From Agromyces cerinus subsp. cerinus (GTDB lineage: Bacteria > Actinomycetota > Actinomycetes > Actinomycetales > Microbacteriaceae), in assembly GCF_900142065.1 (NCBI RefSeq), contig NZ_FSRJ01000001.1:992001-1056000 (forward strand): 64,000 nt of DNA, given 5' to 3'. Both the position numbers and the translations under genes were made by a program. Shown here one piece after another: positions 8,934 through 18,128 of this stretch. Position 1 is the first letter of the stretch. Each line of letters opens with the position of its first letter. The notes beneath the pieces were generated by a model, which was given only the letters and a program-made list of their open reading frames with translations, did no database searches and had not been told where the DNA came from.

Positions 8934-9141
8934 GACATCCCTTTCCCTCAGCCACCGGGCGCCGTGCAGCTGTGCAGCGACGTCGACGCAGCATTTCCCT
9001 CGCCAACCTACGCCCGACAGGCTGCCAACCGTAAGGGGCAGCACGAAATCTCACTCACCCCATTCCCCGCTGTACCCGGTCTGAGTATCGTGGGCAGTGT
9101 TCCGCCCCTGGGCGAAGCCCTCGGGCTAGCGAAAAGGATGG

Positions 9142-9927
9142 ATGGTCAACGTGGACAATCTCGGAGTGTTGTTCCTCAGCGAGCTCGTCGGTACCGCGAT
9201 GCTCGTGCTCCTCGGCTGTGGTGTCGTGGCCAACGTGGCCCTCGCCAAGACGAAGGGCTTCAACGGCGGATTCCTCATGGTGACGATCGGCTGGGGCCTC
9301 GCGGTCTTCGCCGGTGTGATCGTCGCCTACGCGTCGGGCGCGCACATCAACCCGGCCGTCACCCTCGGTCTCGTCGCCAACGGCGCCACCGAGTTCGGCA
9401 ACGCTGCGCTCGGCCTCACCGTGCCGGTCGACCCCGTCTCCGTGAGCGCCTACATCGGCGCGCAGTTCATCGGAGCGATCATCGGCGCCGTGATCGTGTG
9501 GCTCGCCTACAAGCAGCACTTCGATCAGGAGCCCCAGGCAGCCTCGAAGCTCGGCGTCTTCTCGACGGGCCCCGGCATCCGCAACTACGCCTGGAACCTC
9601 GTGACCGAGATCATCGGCACCTTCGTGCTGGTGTTCGTCGTGATCGGCTTCGGCGGCGGCAGGCAGGGCGACGGCGGCCTCGCGGCCCTCGGTGCGCTGC
9701 CCGTTGCGCTGCTGGTGATCGGTATCGGCGTCTCGCTGGGTGGCCCGACGGGCTATGCGATCAACCCGGCCCGTGACCTCGGTCCGCGCATCGCCCATGC
9801 GATCCTGCCGATCCACGGCAAGGGCGGCAGCGACTGGTCGTACTCGTGGGTGCCGGTGGTCGGCCCGGTCATCGGCGGCTTGCTCGCCGGGTGGCTGGCG
9901 ATCCCGCTGCTGCCCATCATCACCTGA
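9142..9927 (+). CDS. glpF: Glycerol facilitator, MIP/aquaporin family
   Basis: A 261-residue membrane channel with six helices and both half-helix signatures: SGAHINPAVTLG (about residue 66-77) and YAINPARDLGPR (about 206-217). Asp after the second NPAR is characteristic of glycerol-conducting aquaglyceroporins rather than water channels. The ATG at 9142 is preceded by AAAAGGATGG; a GTG at 9151 is an alternative. It is followed after 92 bases by glpK and diverges from dhaK, so glycerol entry, phosphorylation and dihydroxyacetone use are adjacent. Confidence 0.94.
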   Translation: MVNVDNLGVLFLSELVGTAMLVLLGCGVVANVALAKTKGFNGGFLMVTIGWGLAVFAGVIVAYASGAHINPAVTLGLVANGATEFGNAALGLTVPVDPVSVSAYIGAQFIGAIIGAVIVWLAYKQHFDQEPQAASKLGVFSTGPGIRNYAWNLVTEIIGTFVLVFVVIGFGGGRQGDGGLAALGALPVALLVIGIGVSLGGPTGYAINPARDLGPRIAHAILPIHGKGGSDWSYSWVPVVGPVIGGLLAGWLAIPLLPIIT

Positions 9928-9967
9928 TGACGTCGGGGCCGGTCCGTCGGGCCGGCCCCGCGTCATC
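9926..9967 (+). terminator. Strong hairpin between glpF and glpK without a T-tract
   Basis: Outer arms GATGACG (9926-9932) and CGTCATC (9961-9967) flank inner arms GGGGCCGG and CCGGCCCC. The stem is very stable but no T-run follows, and glpK lies only 53 bases downstream. It may act as a partial terminator or as an mRNA-stability element giving more glpF than glpK. Confidence 0.5.
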
Positions 9968-10019
9968 CGCAGCACGACCGCCGGTCTCGGCCGGCTGAGC
10001 AGATTGAGAGAGAAACCGA

Positions 10020-11534
10020 ATGGCCGACTACATCCTCGCGATCGACCAGGGCACGACCTCGTCGCGCGCGATCATCTTCGACAAGGCCGGATCGATCATC
10101 TCGACCGGACAACTCGAGCACGAGCAGATCTTCCCGCAGGCCGGCTGGGTCGAACACAACGCCACCCAGATCTGGGACAACACGCGTGAGGTGATCGGCC
10201 AGGCCCTCGGCAAGGCCAATCTCACCCGGCACGACATCGCCGCGGTGGGCATCACCAACCAGCGCGAGACCGCCGTCGTCTGGGACAAGAACACCGGGCG
10301 CCCCGTCTACAACGCGATCGTCTGGCAGGACACCCGCACGCAGCCGATCGTCGACCGCCTCGCTGCCGACGGCGGCGTCGAGCGGTTCAAGCAGCAGGTC
10401 GGCCTGCCACTCGCGACCTACTTCTCGGGCACGAAGATCGTCTGGATCCTCGAGAACGTGCCCGGCGCACGCGAGAAGGCCGAGGCCGGCGACCTGCTGT
10501 TCGGCACGACCGACACCTGGGTGCTGTGGAACCTCACGGGCGGTGTCGACGGCGGCGTGCACGCGACCGACGTCACCAATGCCAGCCGCACGATGTTCAT
10601 GGACCTCGAGACCCTCGCCTGGGACGACGACATCCTCGCCGCCTTCGGCGTGCCGAAGTCGATGCTCCCCGAGATCAAGTCCTCCTCCGAGGTCTACGGC
10701 ACCGCCCACTCGTCGAGCCTGCTCCGCGAGGTCCCGGTCGCCGGCATCCTCGGCGACCAGCAGGCCGCCACGTTCGGCCAGGCCGCGTTCGACGCCGGCG
10801 AATCGAAGAACACCTACGGCACGGGCAACTTCCTGATCTTCAACACGGGCGAGGAGATCGTCCACTCGAAGAACGGACTGCTCACGACGCTCGGGTACAA
10901 GCTCGGCGACGCCGCTCCCCATTACGCGCTCGAGGGTTCGATCGCCGTCACGGGTTCGCTCATCCAGTGGCTCCGCGACAACCTCGGCCTGTTCTCGAGC
11001 GCTCCCGAAGTCGAGGCGCTCGCCAAGACGGTGGAGGACAACGGCGGGGCGTACTTCGTGCCCGCGTTCTCAGGTCTGTTCGCACCGTACTGGCGTCCTG
11101 ACGCCCGCGGTGCGCTCGTCGGCCTCACGAGGTTCGTGAACAAGGGCCACATCGCCCGCGCGGCCCTCGAGGCGACGGCGTTCCAGACGCGCGAGGTGCT
11201 CGACGCCGTCAACGCCGACTCGGGCGTCGACCTGACGGAGCTCAAGGTGGACGGCGGCATGATCGCCAACAACACCCTCATGCAGTTCCAGGCCGACATC
11301 CTCGGCGTGCCCGTCGTGCGCCCGGTCGTCGCAGAGACCACCGCACTCGGTGCGGCCTACGCGGCGGGCCTCGCGGTCGGGTTCTGGTCGAGCCTCGACG
11401 AGCTGCGGGCGAACTGGCAGGAGGACTCCCGCTGGGTGCCGTCGATGGATCCCGCCGAGCGAGACCGTCAGCTCCGGCTCTGGAAGAAGGCCGTCACGAA
11501 GACCTTCGACTGGGTCGACGCCGACGTGAAGTGA
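10020..11534 (+). CDS. glpK: Glycerol kinase
   Basis: A 504-residue FGGY kinase converting glycerol and ATP to sn-glycerol 3-phosphate. Typical blocks are present: [13 protein letters not shown] (about residue 8-20), [47 protein letters not shown] and [13 protein letters not shown]. The C-terminal half has [21 protein letters not shown] and [13 protein letters not shown]. Length equals the family norm. It follows glpF in one operon; GAGAGAGAAA before the ATG is a modest ribosome binding site. A REP-like hairpin ends the operon. Confidence 0.97.
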   Translation: MADYILAIDQGTTSSRAIIFDKAGSIISTGQLEHEQIFPQAGWVEHNATQIWDNTREVIGQALGKANLTRHDIAAVGITNQRETAVVWDKNTGRPVYNAIVWQDTRTQPIVDRLAADGGVERFKQQVGLPLATYFSGTKIVWILENVPGAREKAEAGDLLFGTTDTWVLWNLTGGVDGGVHATDVTNASRTMFMDLETLAWDDDILAAFGVPKSMLPEIKSSSEVYGTAHSSSLLREVPVAGILGDQQAATFGQAAFDAGESKNTYGTGNFLIFNTGEEIVHSKNGLLTTLGYKLGDAAPHYALEGSIAVTGSLIQWLRDNLGLFSSAPEVEALAKTVEDNGGAYFVPAFSGLFAPYWRPDARGALVGLTRFVNKGHIARAALEATAFQTREVLDAVNADSGVDLTELKVDGGMIANNTLMQFQADILGVPVVRPVVAETTALGAAYAAGLAVGFWSSLDELRANWQEDSRWVPSMDPAERDRQLRLWKKAVTKTFDWVDADVK

Positions 11535-11548
11535 CGTTCTGTGCTCGC

Positions 11549-11588
11549 TGAGCCTGTCGAAGCGGGAAGGCCCCCTTCGACAGGCTCA
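11549..11588. terminator. Palindromic intergenic element / bidirectional terminator
   Basis: Perfect 14-base arms TGAGCCTGTCGAAG (11549-11562) and CTTCGACAGGCTCA (11575-11588) enclose a 12-base loop between the convergent glpK and trpD ends. The arm sequence is a known recurrent intergenic palindrome in actinobacteria. A degenerate arm (one mismatch in 15) recurs at 54341-54355. Confidence 0.7.
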
Positions 11589-11602
11589 GGGCGCAGGAGT
11601 CA

Positions 11603-12655
11603 TCAGGCCTTCGTGGCCGCGATCCACTGCTCGAGCTTGCGCGCGGCCGCACCGCTGTCGATCGCGGACTCGGCGATGGCGATCTTCTCGGTGAACCGAT
11701 CGAGGATGGCGCGCTGGAACTGGCTCGGGTCCTTCGCCAGCTCGAAGGAGACGAGACCGGCCGCGGCGTTCAGCACGACGATGTCGCGCACCGGGCCGCG
11801 GGCGCCCGCGAGCACGTCGTGCACGACGGCGGCGTTGTGCTGCGCGTCGCCGCCCGCGAGCTGATCGATCGTCGCGCGCGCGATCCCGAGGTCGCGCGGG
11901 TCGAGGTCGTGCTCTTTGACGGTGCCGAGGGACACCTCCCAGACGTGGCTGTGGCCGGTGGTCGTGAGCTCGTCGAGGCCGTCGTCGCCACGGAAGACCA
12001 GCGCGGTCGCGCCGCGGGTCTGGAAGACGCCGACGATGAGCGGCACCCGGTCGAGCTGGGCCACGCCGACCGCGGATGCCTCGGGGCGGGCGGGGTTCAC
12101 GAGCGGGCCGAGGAAGTTGAAGACGGTGGGCACACCGAGCTCGGAGCGCACGCGACCGGCGTGACGGAATCCCGGGTGGAACGCCGCCGCGTACGCGAAG
12201 GTGATGCCGGCCCGGCCGAGCACCTCGGCGACACGCTCGGCCGGCAGCTCGAGGTCGAGCCCGAGTGCGGCGAGCACGTCCGACGAGCCCGACGACGAGC
12301 TCGCGGCACGATTGCCGTGCTTGATCACGGGCACACCGGATGCCGCGGCGACGATCGAGGCCATCGTCGAGACGTTGACGGTGCCGAAGCGATCGCCACC
12401 GGTGCCGACGATGTCGAGCGCCATCGGATCGACCGGGAGGGCGACGGCGTGGTCGAGGATCGCGTCGCGGAAGCCCACGATCTCGTCGACGGTCTCCCCC
12501 TTCACGCGGAGGGCGATGAGGAATCCGGCGAGCTGGGCCTCGCTGATCGCGCCCGTCATGACCTGTTCCATGCACCACGCGGCATCCGAAACACTCAGAT
12601 CGGACCCTTCGAGAAGGGAATTCAAGATGTCTGGCCAGTTCTGTCCTGCGGGCAT
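11603..12655 (-). CDS. trpD: Anthranilate phosphoribosyltransferase
   Basis: A 350-residue enzyme of tryptophan synthesis that joins anthranilate to PRPP. Signatures: DIVGTGGDRFGTVNVST (about residue 82-98), VIKHGNRAASSSSGSSDVL (about 110-128), and FNFLGPLVNPARP (about 178-190). The length is normal. No other trp genes are in the window, so it is a detached trpD. A TAGGAT box 6 bases before the ATG implies a leaderless transcript. It diverges from ctaE. Confidence 0.95.
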   Translation of the reverse strand: MPAGQNWPDILNSLLEGSDLSVSDAAWCMEQVMTGAISEAQLAGFLIALRVKGETVDEIVGFRDAILDHAVALPVDPMALDIVGTGGDRFGTVNVSTMASIVAAASGVPVIKHGNRAASSSSGSSDVLAALGLDLELPAERVAEVLGRAGITFAYAAAFHPGFRHAGRVRSELGVPTVFNFLGPLVNPARPEASAVGVAQLDRVPLIVGVFQTRGATALVFRGDDGLDELTTTGHSHVWEVSLGTVKEHDLDPRDLGIARATIDQLAGGDAQHNAAVVHDVLAGARGPVRDIVVLNAAAGLVSFELAKDPSQFQRAILDRFTEKIAIAESAIDSGAAARKLEQWIAATKA

Positions 12656-12661
12656 GCGTCG

Positions 12662-12667
12662 ATCCTA
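12662..12667 (-). promoter_or_regulatory. Leaderless-type -10 element of trpD
   Basis: TAGGAT on the minus strand ends 6 bases before the trpD ATG (12655), with no ribosome binding site between. Confidence 0.6.
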
Positions 12668-12711
12668 TCTGCGGGATTCACGGCGGATTCGCGGCCTTTG
12701 CACAGCGCAAC

Positions 12712-12730
12712 TTAGGTTCGCCTTACCCGA
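12712..12730. promoter_or_regulatory. DtxR/IdeR-like iron box in the trpD-ctaE divergent region
   Basis: TTAGGTTCGCCTTACCCGA matches the 19-base DtxR/IdeR consensus TWAGGTTAGSCTAACCTWA at 15 positions, including the full left half-site TTAGGTT and ACC of the right one. It lies 64 bases before the ctaE start and 57 bases before that of trpD. Iron control of the heme- and Fe-S-rich bc1-aa3 operon would make sense, but binding is inferred. Confidence 0.5.
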
Positions 12731-12781
12731 CAGGAGCGACACGACTCCTCCGGATGACGAAAACTCAGCCCTCGTTTCAGC

Positions 12782-12787
12782 CATAAT
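12782..12787 (+). promoter_or_regulatory. -10 element of the ctaE-qcrCAB operon
   Basis: CATAAT ends 6 bases before the ctaE GTG (12794). The spacing fits a leaderless transcript, although GGGAGG just before the GTG could also serve as a ribosome binding site. Confidence 0.5.
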
Positions 12788-12793
12788 GGGAGG

Positions 12794-13423
12794 GTGACGA
12801 GCACCTCAATCACTTATCAGGCGAGCGCGCCCCTGATCAAACGACCGAACACCGTAGCGGTGGGAACGATCGTCTGGCTCGGCAGCGAGGTCATGTTCTT
12901 CGCGGGACTCTTCGCGATCTACTTCACGCTGCGGTCGACATCACCCGAGCTCTGGACCTTCGAGGCCGGGCGGCTGAACGTACCGTTCGCGGCGGTGAAC
13001 ACGCTGATCCTCGTGCTGTCGTCGGTCACGTGCCAGTTCGGCGTCTTCGCAGCGGAGCGCCTGCAGCCGTACGCGACCGGATGGAAGCCGACCCAGTGGG
13101 GCGTGGTGGAGTGGTTCTTCCTCACCTACGCCATGGGTGGCGTCTTCGTCGCCGGCCAGGTCTGGGAGTACGCGACGCTGGTGTCCGAGGGCATCGCGCT
13201 CGACTCCAACGCCTACGGCTCGGCCTTCTACCTCACGACGGGCTTCCACGCCCTGCACGTCACCGGTGGTCTGATCGCGTTCCTCTTCGTGATCGGCCGC
13301 GTCTTCGCGGTCAAGAACTTCGGTCACCGTGAGGCGACCAGCGCGATCGCCATCTCGTACTACTGGCACTTCGTCGACGTGGTCTGGATCGGACTGTTCT
13401 TCGTCATCTACGTCCTCAAGTAA
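12794..13423 (+). CDS. ctaE: Cytochrome c oxidase subunit III
   Basis: A 209-residue membrane protein with five predicted helices, the short actinobacterial form of subunit III. Diagnostic segments are [22 protein letters not shown] (split over the first helix), [30 protein letters not shown] and the C-terminal [19 protein letters not shown]. It stabilises the aa3 oxidase in the bc1-aa3 supercomplex. GTG start at 12794. It heads ctaE-qcrC-qcrA-qcrB, a gene order typical of Actinobacteria; the other oxidase subunits lie 5 kb away on the opposite strand. Confidence 0.96.
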   Translation: MTSTSITYQASAPLIKRPNTVAVGTIVWLGSEVMFFAGLFAIYFTLRSTSPELWTFEAGRLNVPFAAVNTLILVLSSVTCQFGVFAAERLQPYATGWKPTQWGVVEWFFLTYAMGGVFVAGQVWEYATLVSEGIALDSNAYGSAFYLTTGFHALHVTGGLIAFLFVIGRVFAVKNFGHREATSAIAISYYWHFVDVVWIGLFFVIYVLK

Positions 13424-13472
13424 GTCGCATCAGGAGCGTCACCACAGCATGTCCGTGAACAGGAAGATACCC

Positions 13473-14267
13473 ATGACTCGCCAGAAGCGACGCACCGGAC
13501 GCCGGCACCCGCTCGCCACCGTCGCGCTCCTCGCGCTCGGCCTCGTCTTCACCGGCGGTGCATACGCCGCGCTGAGCAACGGCACCACCGCGCAGGCCGA
13601 AGTGGACCCGAACTCGCAGCAGACCATCGAAGAGGGCAAGAAGCTCTTCCAGGCGAACTGCGCCACGTGCCACGGGCTTTCGGCCCAGGGCACGGACGAG
13701 GGTCCCAGCCTCATCGGCGTCGGCGCAGCGGCCGTCGACTTCCAGGTCGGCACCGGCCGCATGCCGATGCAGATGCAGGGCCCCCAGGCGCAGCAGAAGC
13801 CCGTCCAGTTCACCGACGAGCAGATCCAGCAGCTGGCTTACTACGTCGCCTCGCTCGGCCCCGGCCCCGACATCCCCAGCGACCACCTCGTCAACGGCGG
13901 CGGAGACGCCGCGAACGGCGCGGAGCTCTTCCGCATCAACTGCGCGATGTGCCACAACGTGGCCGGCGCCGGCGGCGCGCTCACCGAGGGCAAGTTCGCT
14001 CCCCCGCTGACGGATGTCTCGGGCGTGCACATCTACGAGGCCATGGTCACGGGCCCGCAGAACATGCCCGTCTTCAACGACCTCAACATCTCGCCCGAAG
14101 ACAAGCGCGACGTCATCACGTACCTCAAGTATCTGCAGGACAACCGCTCGCCCGGCGGCATCGAACTCGGCTCCCTCGGGCCGGTCGCAGAGGGTCTGTT
14201 CATCTGGATCTTCGGTCTCGGCGCAATCGTCGCGATCACCGTGTGGATCACGGCGAAGTCCAACTAG
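13473..14267 (+). CDS. qcrC: Cytochrome bc1 complex diheme cytochrome c subunit
   Basis: A 264-residue membrane-anchored cytochrome with two heme c attachment sites: CATCH in the N-terminal half and CAMCH in the second domain, each followed by the expected axial Met regions. An N-terminal signal/anchor helix (HPLATVALLALGLVFTGGAYAA) precedes the domains and a C-terminal helix (LFIWIFGLGAIVAITVWI) anchors the protein. It carries electrons from the bc1 complex directly to aa3 oxidase without a soluble cytochrome c. The ATG at 13473 has AGGAAG 6 bases upstream; an in-frame ATG at 13449 is possible. Lies 49 bases after ctaE. Confidence 0.95.
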   Translation: MTRQKRRTGRRHPLATVALLALGLVFTGGAYAALSNGTTAQAEVDPNSQQTIEEGKKLFQANCATCHGLSAQGTDEGPSLIGVGAAAVDFQVGTGRMPMQMQGPQAQQKPVQFTDEQIQQLAYYVASLGPGPDIPSDHLVNGGGDAANGAELFRINCAMCHNVAGAGGALTEGKFAPPLTDVSGVHIYEAMVTGPQNMPVFNDLNISPEDKRDVITYLKYLQDNRSPGGIELGSLGPVAEGLFIWIFGLGAIVAITVWITAKSN

Positions 14268-14306
14268 CGCACGCCCCGGCACAGAAGTAGCTGAAGAAGG
14301 AGAACC

Positions 14307-15383
14307 ATGGCACAGGACGACCACAGCGGCGCAGAGCTCGCCGCTGCCGACTCGTCGCACGCCGCGCACGACACTGCCGTCTCGCCGGGAACCGCGGTCA
14401 TCACCGCCGACTCGTTCGAGAACCCCGGCTTCCCGCCGCACCGGCCTCGGGTCACCGACGAGAACCCCAAGCGTGAGAAGCGTGCCCAGCGCACCGTCTA
14501 CACCCTGTTCTACCTGTCGATCCTCGGAAGCGTCTGGGCGATCGCTGCGTACATGCTGTTCCCGATGGAGTCGAACGACGTCGGGGCGGTCCGCCTGAAC
14601 AACATGTTCTTCGGTCTCGGTGCGACCCTGGCCCTGCTCGCCATCGGCTTCGGCGTGGTGCACTGGGGCAAGGCGATCATGGCCGACGTCGAACTCGTCG
14701 ACGAGCGCCACCCCATCGGCGGCTCCCCCGAGACGCAGGCGGCGGCCGTCAAGGTGTTCGCCGACGCCGACCGCGAGTCGGGCTTCACCCGCCGCGCGGC
14801 GATCCGCAACAGCCTCATCGGTGCGCTGCTCGTCTTCCCGCTTCCCGCCATCGTGCTCTTCCGAGGTTTCGCTCCTCAAGACCAGATGCCCGTCGAGCTG
14901 CTCAGCCACACGATGTGGAAGAAGGGAACGCGCCTCGCGCTCGACCCTTCGGGCGTGCCGATCAAGGCCGCCGACGTCACCATCGGCAGTGCGTTCCACG
15001 TCATCCCCGAGGGTCTGCAGGACCTCGAGCACGGCAAGCTCGAAGAGAAGGCCAAGGCAGCGGTGCTGCTCATGCGCCTCGAGCCGAGTGAGCTCAACCC
15101 TGCGCCCGGCAAGGAGAACTGGGCGTACGAGGGCATCGTCGCCTACTCCAAGATCTGTACGCACGTCGGATGCCCCGTGGCACTGTACGAGCAGCACACG
15201 CATCACCTGCTGTGCCCGTGCCACCAGTCGCAGTTCGACGTCGCGAACAACTGCGAAGTCATCTTCGGCCCGGCAGCGCGTCCCCTGCCGCAGCTTGCGA
15301 TCGAGGTTGACGACGAGGGCTACCTCGTCGCGCAGCACGACTTCACCGAACCCGTCGGCCCGAGCTTCTGGGAGCGCAATTGA
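14307..15383 (+). CDS. qcrA: Cytochrome bc1 complex Rieske iron-sulfur subunit
   Basis: A 358-residue protein with three N-terminal membrane helices (about residues 65-190), the actinobacterial Rieske design, followed by the [2Fe-2S] domain. The cluster ligands are in CTHVGCP and CPCHQSQFD (about residues 285-315). It passes electrons from menaquinol to QcrC. The first 55 residues are polar and acidic. The ATG has GAAGGAGAACC upstream. Its TGA overlaps the TTG start of qcrB by 3 bases, implying coupled translation. Confidence 0.96.
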   Translation: MAQDDHSGAELAAADSSHAAHDTAVSPGTAVITADSFENPGFPPHRPRVTDENPKREKRAQRTVYTLFYLSILGSVWAIAAYMLFPMESNDVGAVRLNNMFFGLGATLALLAIGFGVVHWGKAIMADVELVDERHPIGGSPETQAAAVKVFADADRESGFTRRAAIRNSLIGALLVFPLPAIVLFRGFAPQDQMPVELLSHTMWKKGTRLALDPSGVPIKAADVTIGSAFHVIPEGLQDLEHGKLEEKAKAAVLLMRLEPSELNPAPGKENWAYEGIVAYSKICTHVGCPVALYEQHTHHLLCPCHQSQFDVANNCEVIFGPAARPLPQLAIEVDDEGYLVAQHDFTEPVGPSFWERN

Positions 15384-16987
15384 CCACCGCACCGTCCGCA
15401 ACCGCGCCGCAGAAGCGGTCGTTCACGTCAGCTGCGTCCGTGTACGTCAACGAGCGCACGAGTATCGCGGGATTCGTCAAGGAACTCGGCCGTAAGGCCT
15501 TCCCCGACCACTGGTCGTTCCTGCTCGGCGAGGTCGCGCTCTTCAGCTTCGTCGTCGTGCTCATCTCGGGCACCTTCCTGACGTTCTTCTTCCAGGCCTC
15601 GATGGTCGAGGTGCACTACGACGGCTCGTACGTGCCGCTCAAGGGCGTCGAGATGTCGGTCGCCATGGCGTCCACGCTCGACATCTCCTTCGACATCCGT
15701 GGCGGCCTGTTCGTGCGCCAGATGCACCACTGGGCTGCGCTGCTCTTCGTCGCCGCCATCGGCCTGCACATGCTGCGCATCTTCTTCACGGGTGCGTTCC
15801 GCAAGCCGCGCGAGCTGAACTGGGTGATCGGCTTCATCCTCTTCATCCTCGCGATGGCAGAGGGCTTCACCGGCTACTCGCTCCCCGACGACCTGCTCTC
15901 GGGCAACGGCCTCCGCATCATCGACGGCATGGTCAAGGGCATCCCGCTGATCGGAACCTGGACCTCGTTCCTGCTCTTCGGCGGCGAGTTCCCCGGCACC
16001 CAGATCGTGGGCCGTCTCTACACGCTGCACATCCTGCTGCTGCCGGCTCTCGTCGTCGCGCTCGTCGCGCTCCACCTCGTGTTCGTCGTGGTGCACAAGC
16101 ACACGCAGTACGCCGGTCCGGGCAAGACCCAGCAGAATGCGGTCGGCCCGCCCATCCTCCCGATCTACGCGGCAAAGGCCGGCGGGTTCTTCTTCATCGT
16201 CTTCGGTGTGCTCGCGCTCATCGCGTCGATGTTCACGATCAACCCGATCTGGAACTACGGTCCGTACGACCCCTCCCCCGTCTCCGCCGGTACCCAGCCC
16301 GACTGGTACATCGGCTTCGCCGACGGCGCCCTGCGACTGATCCCGCCGGGCTGGGAGTTCGTCTGGCTCGACCGCACGTGGTCGTTCAACATCCTCGTGC
16401 CGCTGATCGTGATCGGCATCTTCATCGTGACCGTGCTGATCTACCCGTTCATCGAGGCCTGGGTCAAGGGCGACAAGCGCGAGCACCACATCGCCGACCG
16501 TCCTCGCAACGCTCCGACCCGCACGGCGATCGGTGCAGCAGGTGTCACGTTCTACGCCGGCCTCTGGGCGGCAGCGAGCTCCGACATCCTGGCGACGCAC
16601 TTCTCGCTCACCATGGAGGGCGTCATCCACGCACTCCAGGCGGTCGTCATCCTCGGCCCGTTCGTCGCGTACTTCATCACGAAGCGCGTCTGCATCGCAC
16701 TGCAGAAGAAGGACCGCGAGATCGTGCTGCACGGCTACGAGTCCGGGCGCATCGTGAAGCTGCCCGGCGGCGAGTTCATCGAGGTGCACCAGCCCCTCGA
16801 CGAGTATGACCGCTGGAAGCTCGTCAGCTACGAGAGCTACGCACCGCTCATGATCCGTCCGAACGCGCGTGGCAAGATCACCGTCGGACAGCGTCTGCGC
16901 GCATCGTTCTCGCGTTGGTTCTTCGAAGACCGCATCGCGCCGGTCTCGAAGGGCGAGCTCGAGTCCGGCCACGACACCCACCACTGA
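15380..16987 (+). CDS. qcrB: Cytochrome bc1 complex cytochrome b subunit
   Basis: A 535-residue cytochrome b with about nine membrane helices. Heme-ligand His regions are visible in RQMHHWAALLFVAAIGLHMLR and in RLYTLHILLLPALVVALVALHL (split here as motif regions near residues 113-133 and 212-233). The Qo motif corresponding to PEWY is changed to QPDWYIGF (about residue 305), as is usual in Actinobacteria. A long C-terminal cytoplasmic tail (about 440-535) is typical too. It begins with TTG overlapping the qcrA stop; no better start exists. Menaquinol is oxidised here. Confidence 0.95.
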   Translation: MTTAPSATAPQKRSFTSAASVYVNERTSIAGFVKELGRKAFPDHWSFLLGEVALFSFVVVLISGTFLTFFFQASMVEVHYDGSYVPLKGVEMSVAMASTLDISFDIRGGLFVRQMHHWAALLFVAAIGLHMLRIFFTGAFRKPRELNWVIGFILFILAMAEGFTGYSLPDDLLSGNGLRIIDGMVKGIPLIGTWTSFLLFGGEFPGTQIVGRLYTLHILLLPALVVALVALHLVFVVVHKHTQYAGPGKTQQNAVGPPILPIYAAKAGGFFFIVFGVLALIASMFTINPIWNYGPYDPSPVSAGTQPDWYIGFADGALRLIPPGWEFVWLDRTWSFNILVPLIVIGIFIVTVLIYPFIEAWVKGDKREHHIADRPRNAPTRTAIGAAGVTFYAGLWAAASSDILATHFSLTMEGVIHALQAVVILGPFVAYFITKRVCIALQKKDREIVLHGYESGRIVKLPGGEFIEVHQPLDEYDRWKLVSYESYAPLMIRPNARGKITVGQRLRASFSRWFFEDRIAPVSKGELESGHDTHH

Positions 16988-17019
16988 CGATCCCGTCAGA
17001 CGGATTCGGGCACCGCGCC

Positions 17020-17940
17020 ATGTCGATCGATTCGACGTGGTTGCGGTGCCCGAACTGCTTTCACGACCTCGAACCGGTCACCGACCGCGTGCTCGGCTGC
17101 GCGGTGGGTCATCGGTTCGACCTGGCCAAGCACGGCAGCGTCACGCTGCTCCCCCCGAAAGCGCCTCGCACCGTCGGCGATGATCGGCAGATGCTCGAGG
17201 CGCGCTCCCAACTCCTCGACTCCGGAGCGTACGCCCCGATCGTCGACGCCCTCGCCGCATCCGTGCGCGGCTCGACGCAGCTCGGCGTACCGGGCGCTCC
17301 TCCCCCGCACCTCCCGTCGCCCGGTGATGTTCCCGGCGACCGACTCGGGCTGAGGATCGCGGATCTCGGCTGCGGCACCGGCTACTACGCCCGCAGGCTG
17401 TCGGCATCGGTGGATGGCGACTCGGTCCTCCTCGCCGACCGGTCACCGACGGCCGTCCGGATGGCCATGCGAGGCGTGCCCGAATCCACCGGTGTCGTGC
17501 TCGACCTCTGGAGACCGCTCCCGATCCGCGACGCCAGCGCAGACGTCGCCATCAACGTCTTCGCGCCGCGCAATCCTCCAGAATTCGCTCGCATCGTGCG
17601 CACAGGCGGGCTCCTGCTCGTCGTCGTGCCGAGCGGCGATCACTTCCTCGAGCTTCGACGCCTGGGGGCGGCGCTCGACGTTCCCGAGGGCAAGGCCGAG
17701 CTCGTCACCGCCCAGTTCACGGCCGAGGGCTTCACGGCGGCAGGTTCGACGCGGGTGGAGTACCCCCTCGTCACCGATGCCCGGATGCGCGAGCTGCTCG
17801 TGGACATGGGGCCGGCCGCGCATCACCGTGCTGCCGCGGTGGATGCCGATGCATCCGGCGAGCTCTCCGTGACCGTCTCGGTCGATGTCGTCGCGTTCGT
17901 CCGCACGGCGGCGTCGAACGGCTCCGCGCCGTCGCGCTGA
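17020..17940 (+). CDS. RlmA-type 23S rRNA (guanine-N1) methyltransferase family protein
   Basis: A 306-residue class I methyltransferase. The N-terminus has the RlmA zinc ribbon: RCPNC near residue 9-13 and LGCAVGHRFDLAKHGSVTLL near 25-44. The SAM site IADLGCGTGYYARRL is near 108-122. RlmA/TlrB enzymes methylate G745/G748 of 23S rRNA and can give macrolide tolerance. The frame is open upstream, but the ATG at 17020 places the ribbon correctly. A Pro-rich insertion (about 88-105) before motif I is unusual. Convergent with ctaF. Confidence 0.85.
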   Translation: MSIDSTWLRCPNCFHDLEPVTDRVLGCAVGHRFDLAKHGSVTLLPPKAPRTVGDDRQMLEARSQLLDSGAYAPIVDALAASVRGSTQLGVPGAPPPHLPSPGDVPGDRLGLRIADLGCGTGYYARRLSASVDGDSVLLADRSPTAVRMAMRGVPESTGVVLDLWRPLPIRDASADVAINVFAPRNPPEFARIVRTGGLLLVVVPSGDHFLELRRLGAALDVPEGKAELVTAQFTAEGFTAAGSTRVEYPLVTDARMRELLVDMGPAAHHRAAAVDADASGELSVTVSVDVVAFVRTAASNGSAPSR

Positions 17941-18080
17941 CCGGCCCTGCGCGGGCGTCGTCGGTCCGTCCGTCCCCCGCGCGCGCTTCGCCGTTCCCGT
18001 CTGTCGGAATGGACACTGACTGACCTGGGCTTCCGGCCATCGGCCTTCCTACCCGGGCCCGCCGCATCCGAGACACGAAA

Positions 18081-18109
18081 CGGCCCCGTGCGCGAGGCGC
18101 ACGGGGCCG
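18081..18109. terminator. Terminator of the ctaCDF group, possibly bidirectional
   Basis: A perfect 13-base stem CGGCCCCGTGCGC / GCGCACGGGGCCG with a 3-base loop. Read on the minus strand the stem is followed by TTTCGTGT, so it terminates ctaC-ctaD-ctaF; on the plus strand it may also stop the methyltransferase transcript. The remaining bases of 17941-18128 show nothing else. Confidence 0.8.
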
Positions 18110-18128
18110 TTCAGTCGACCAGCTGAGA

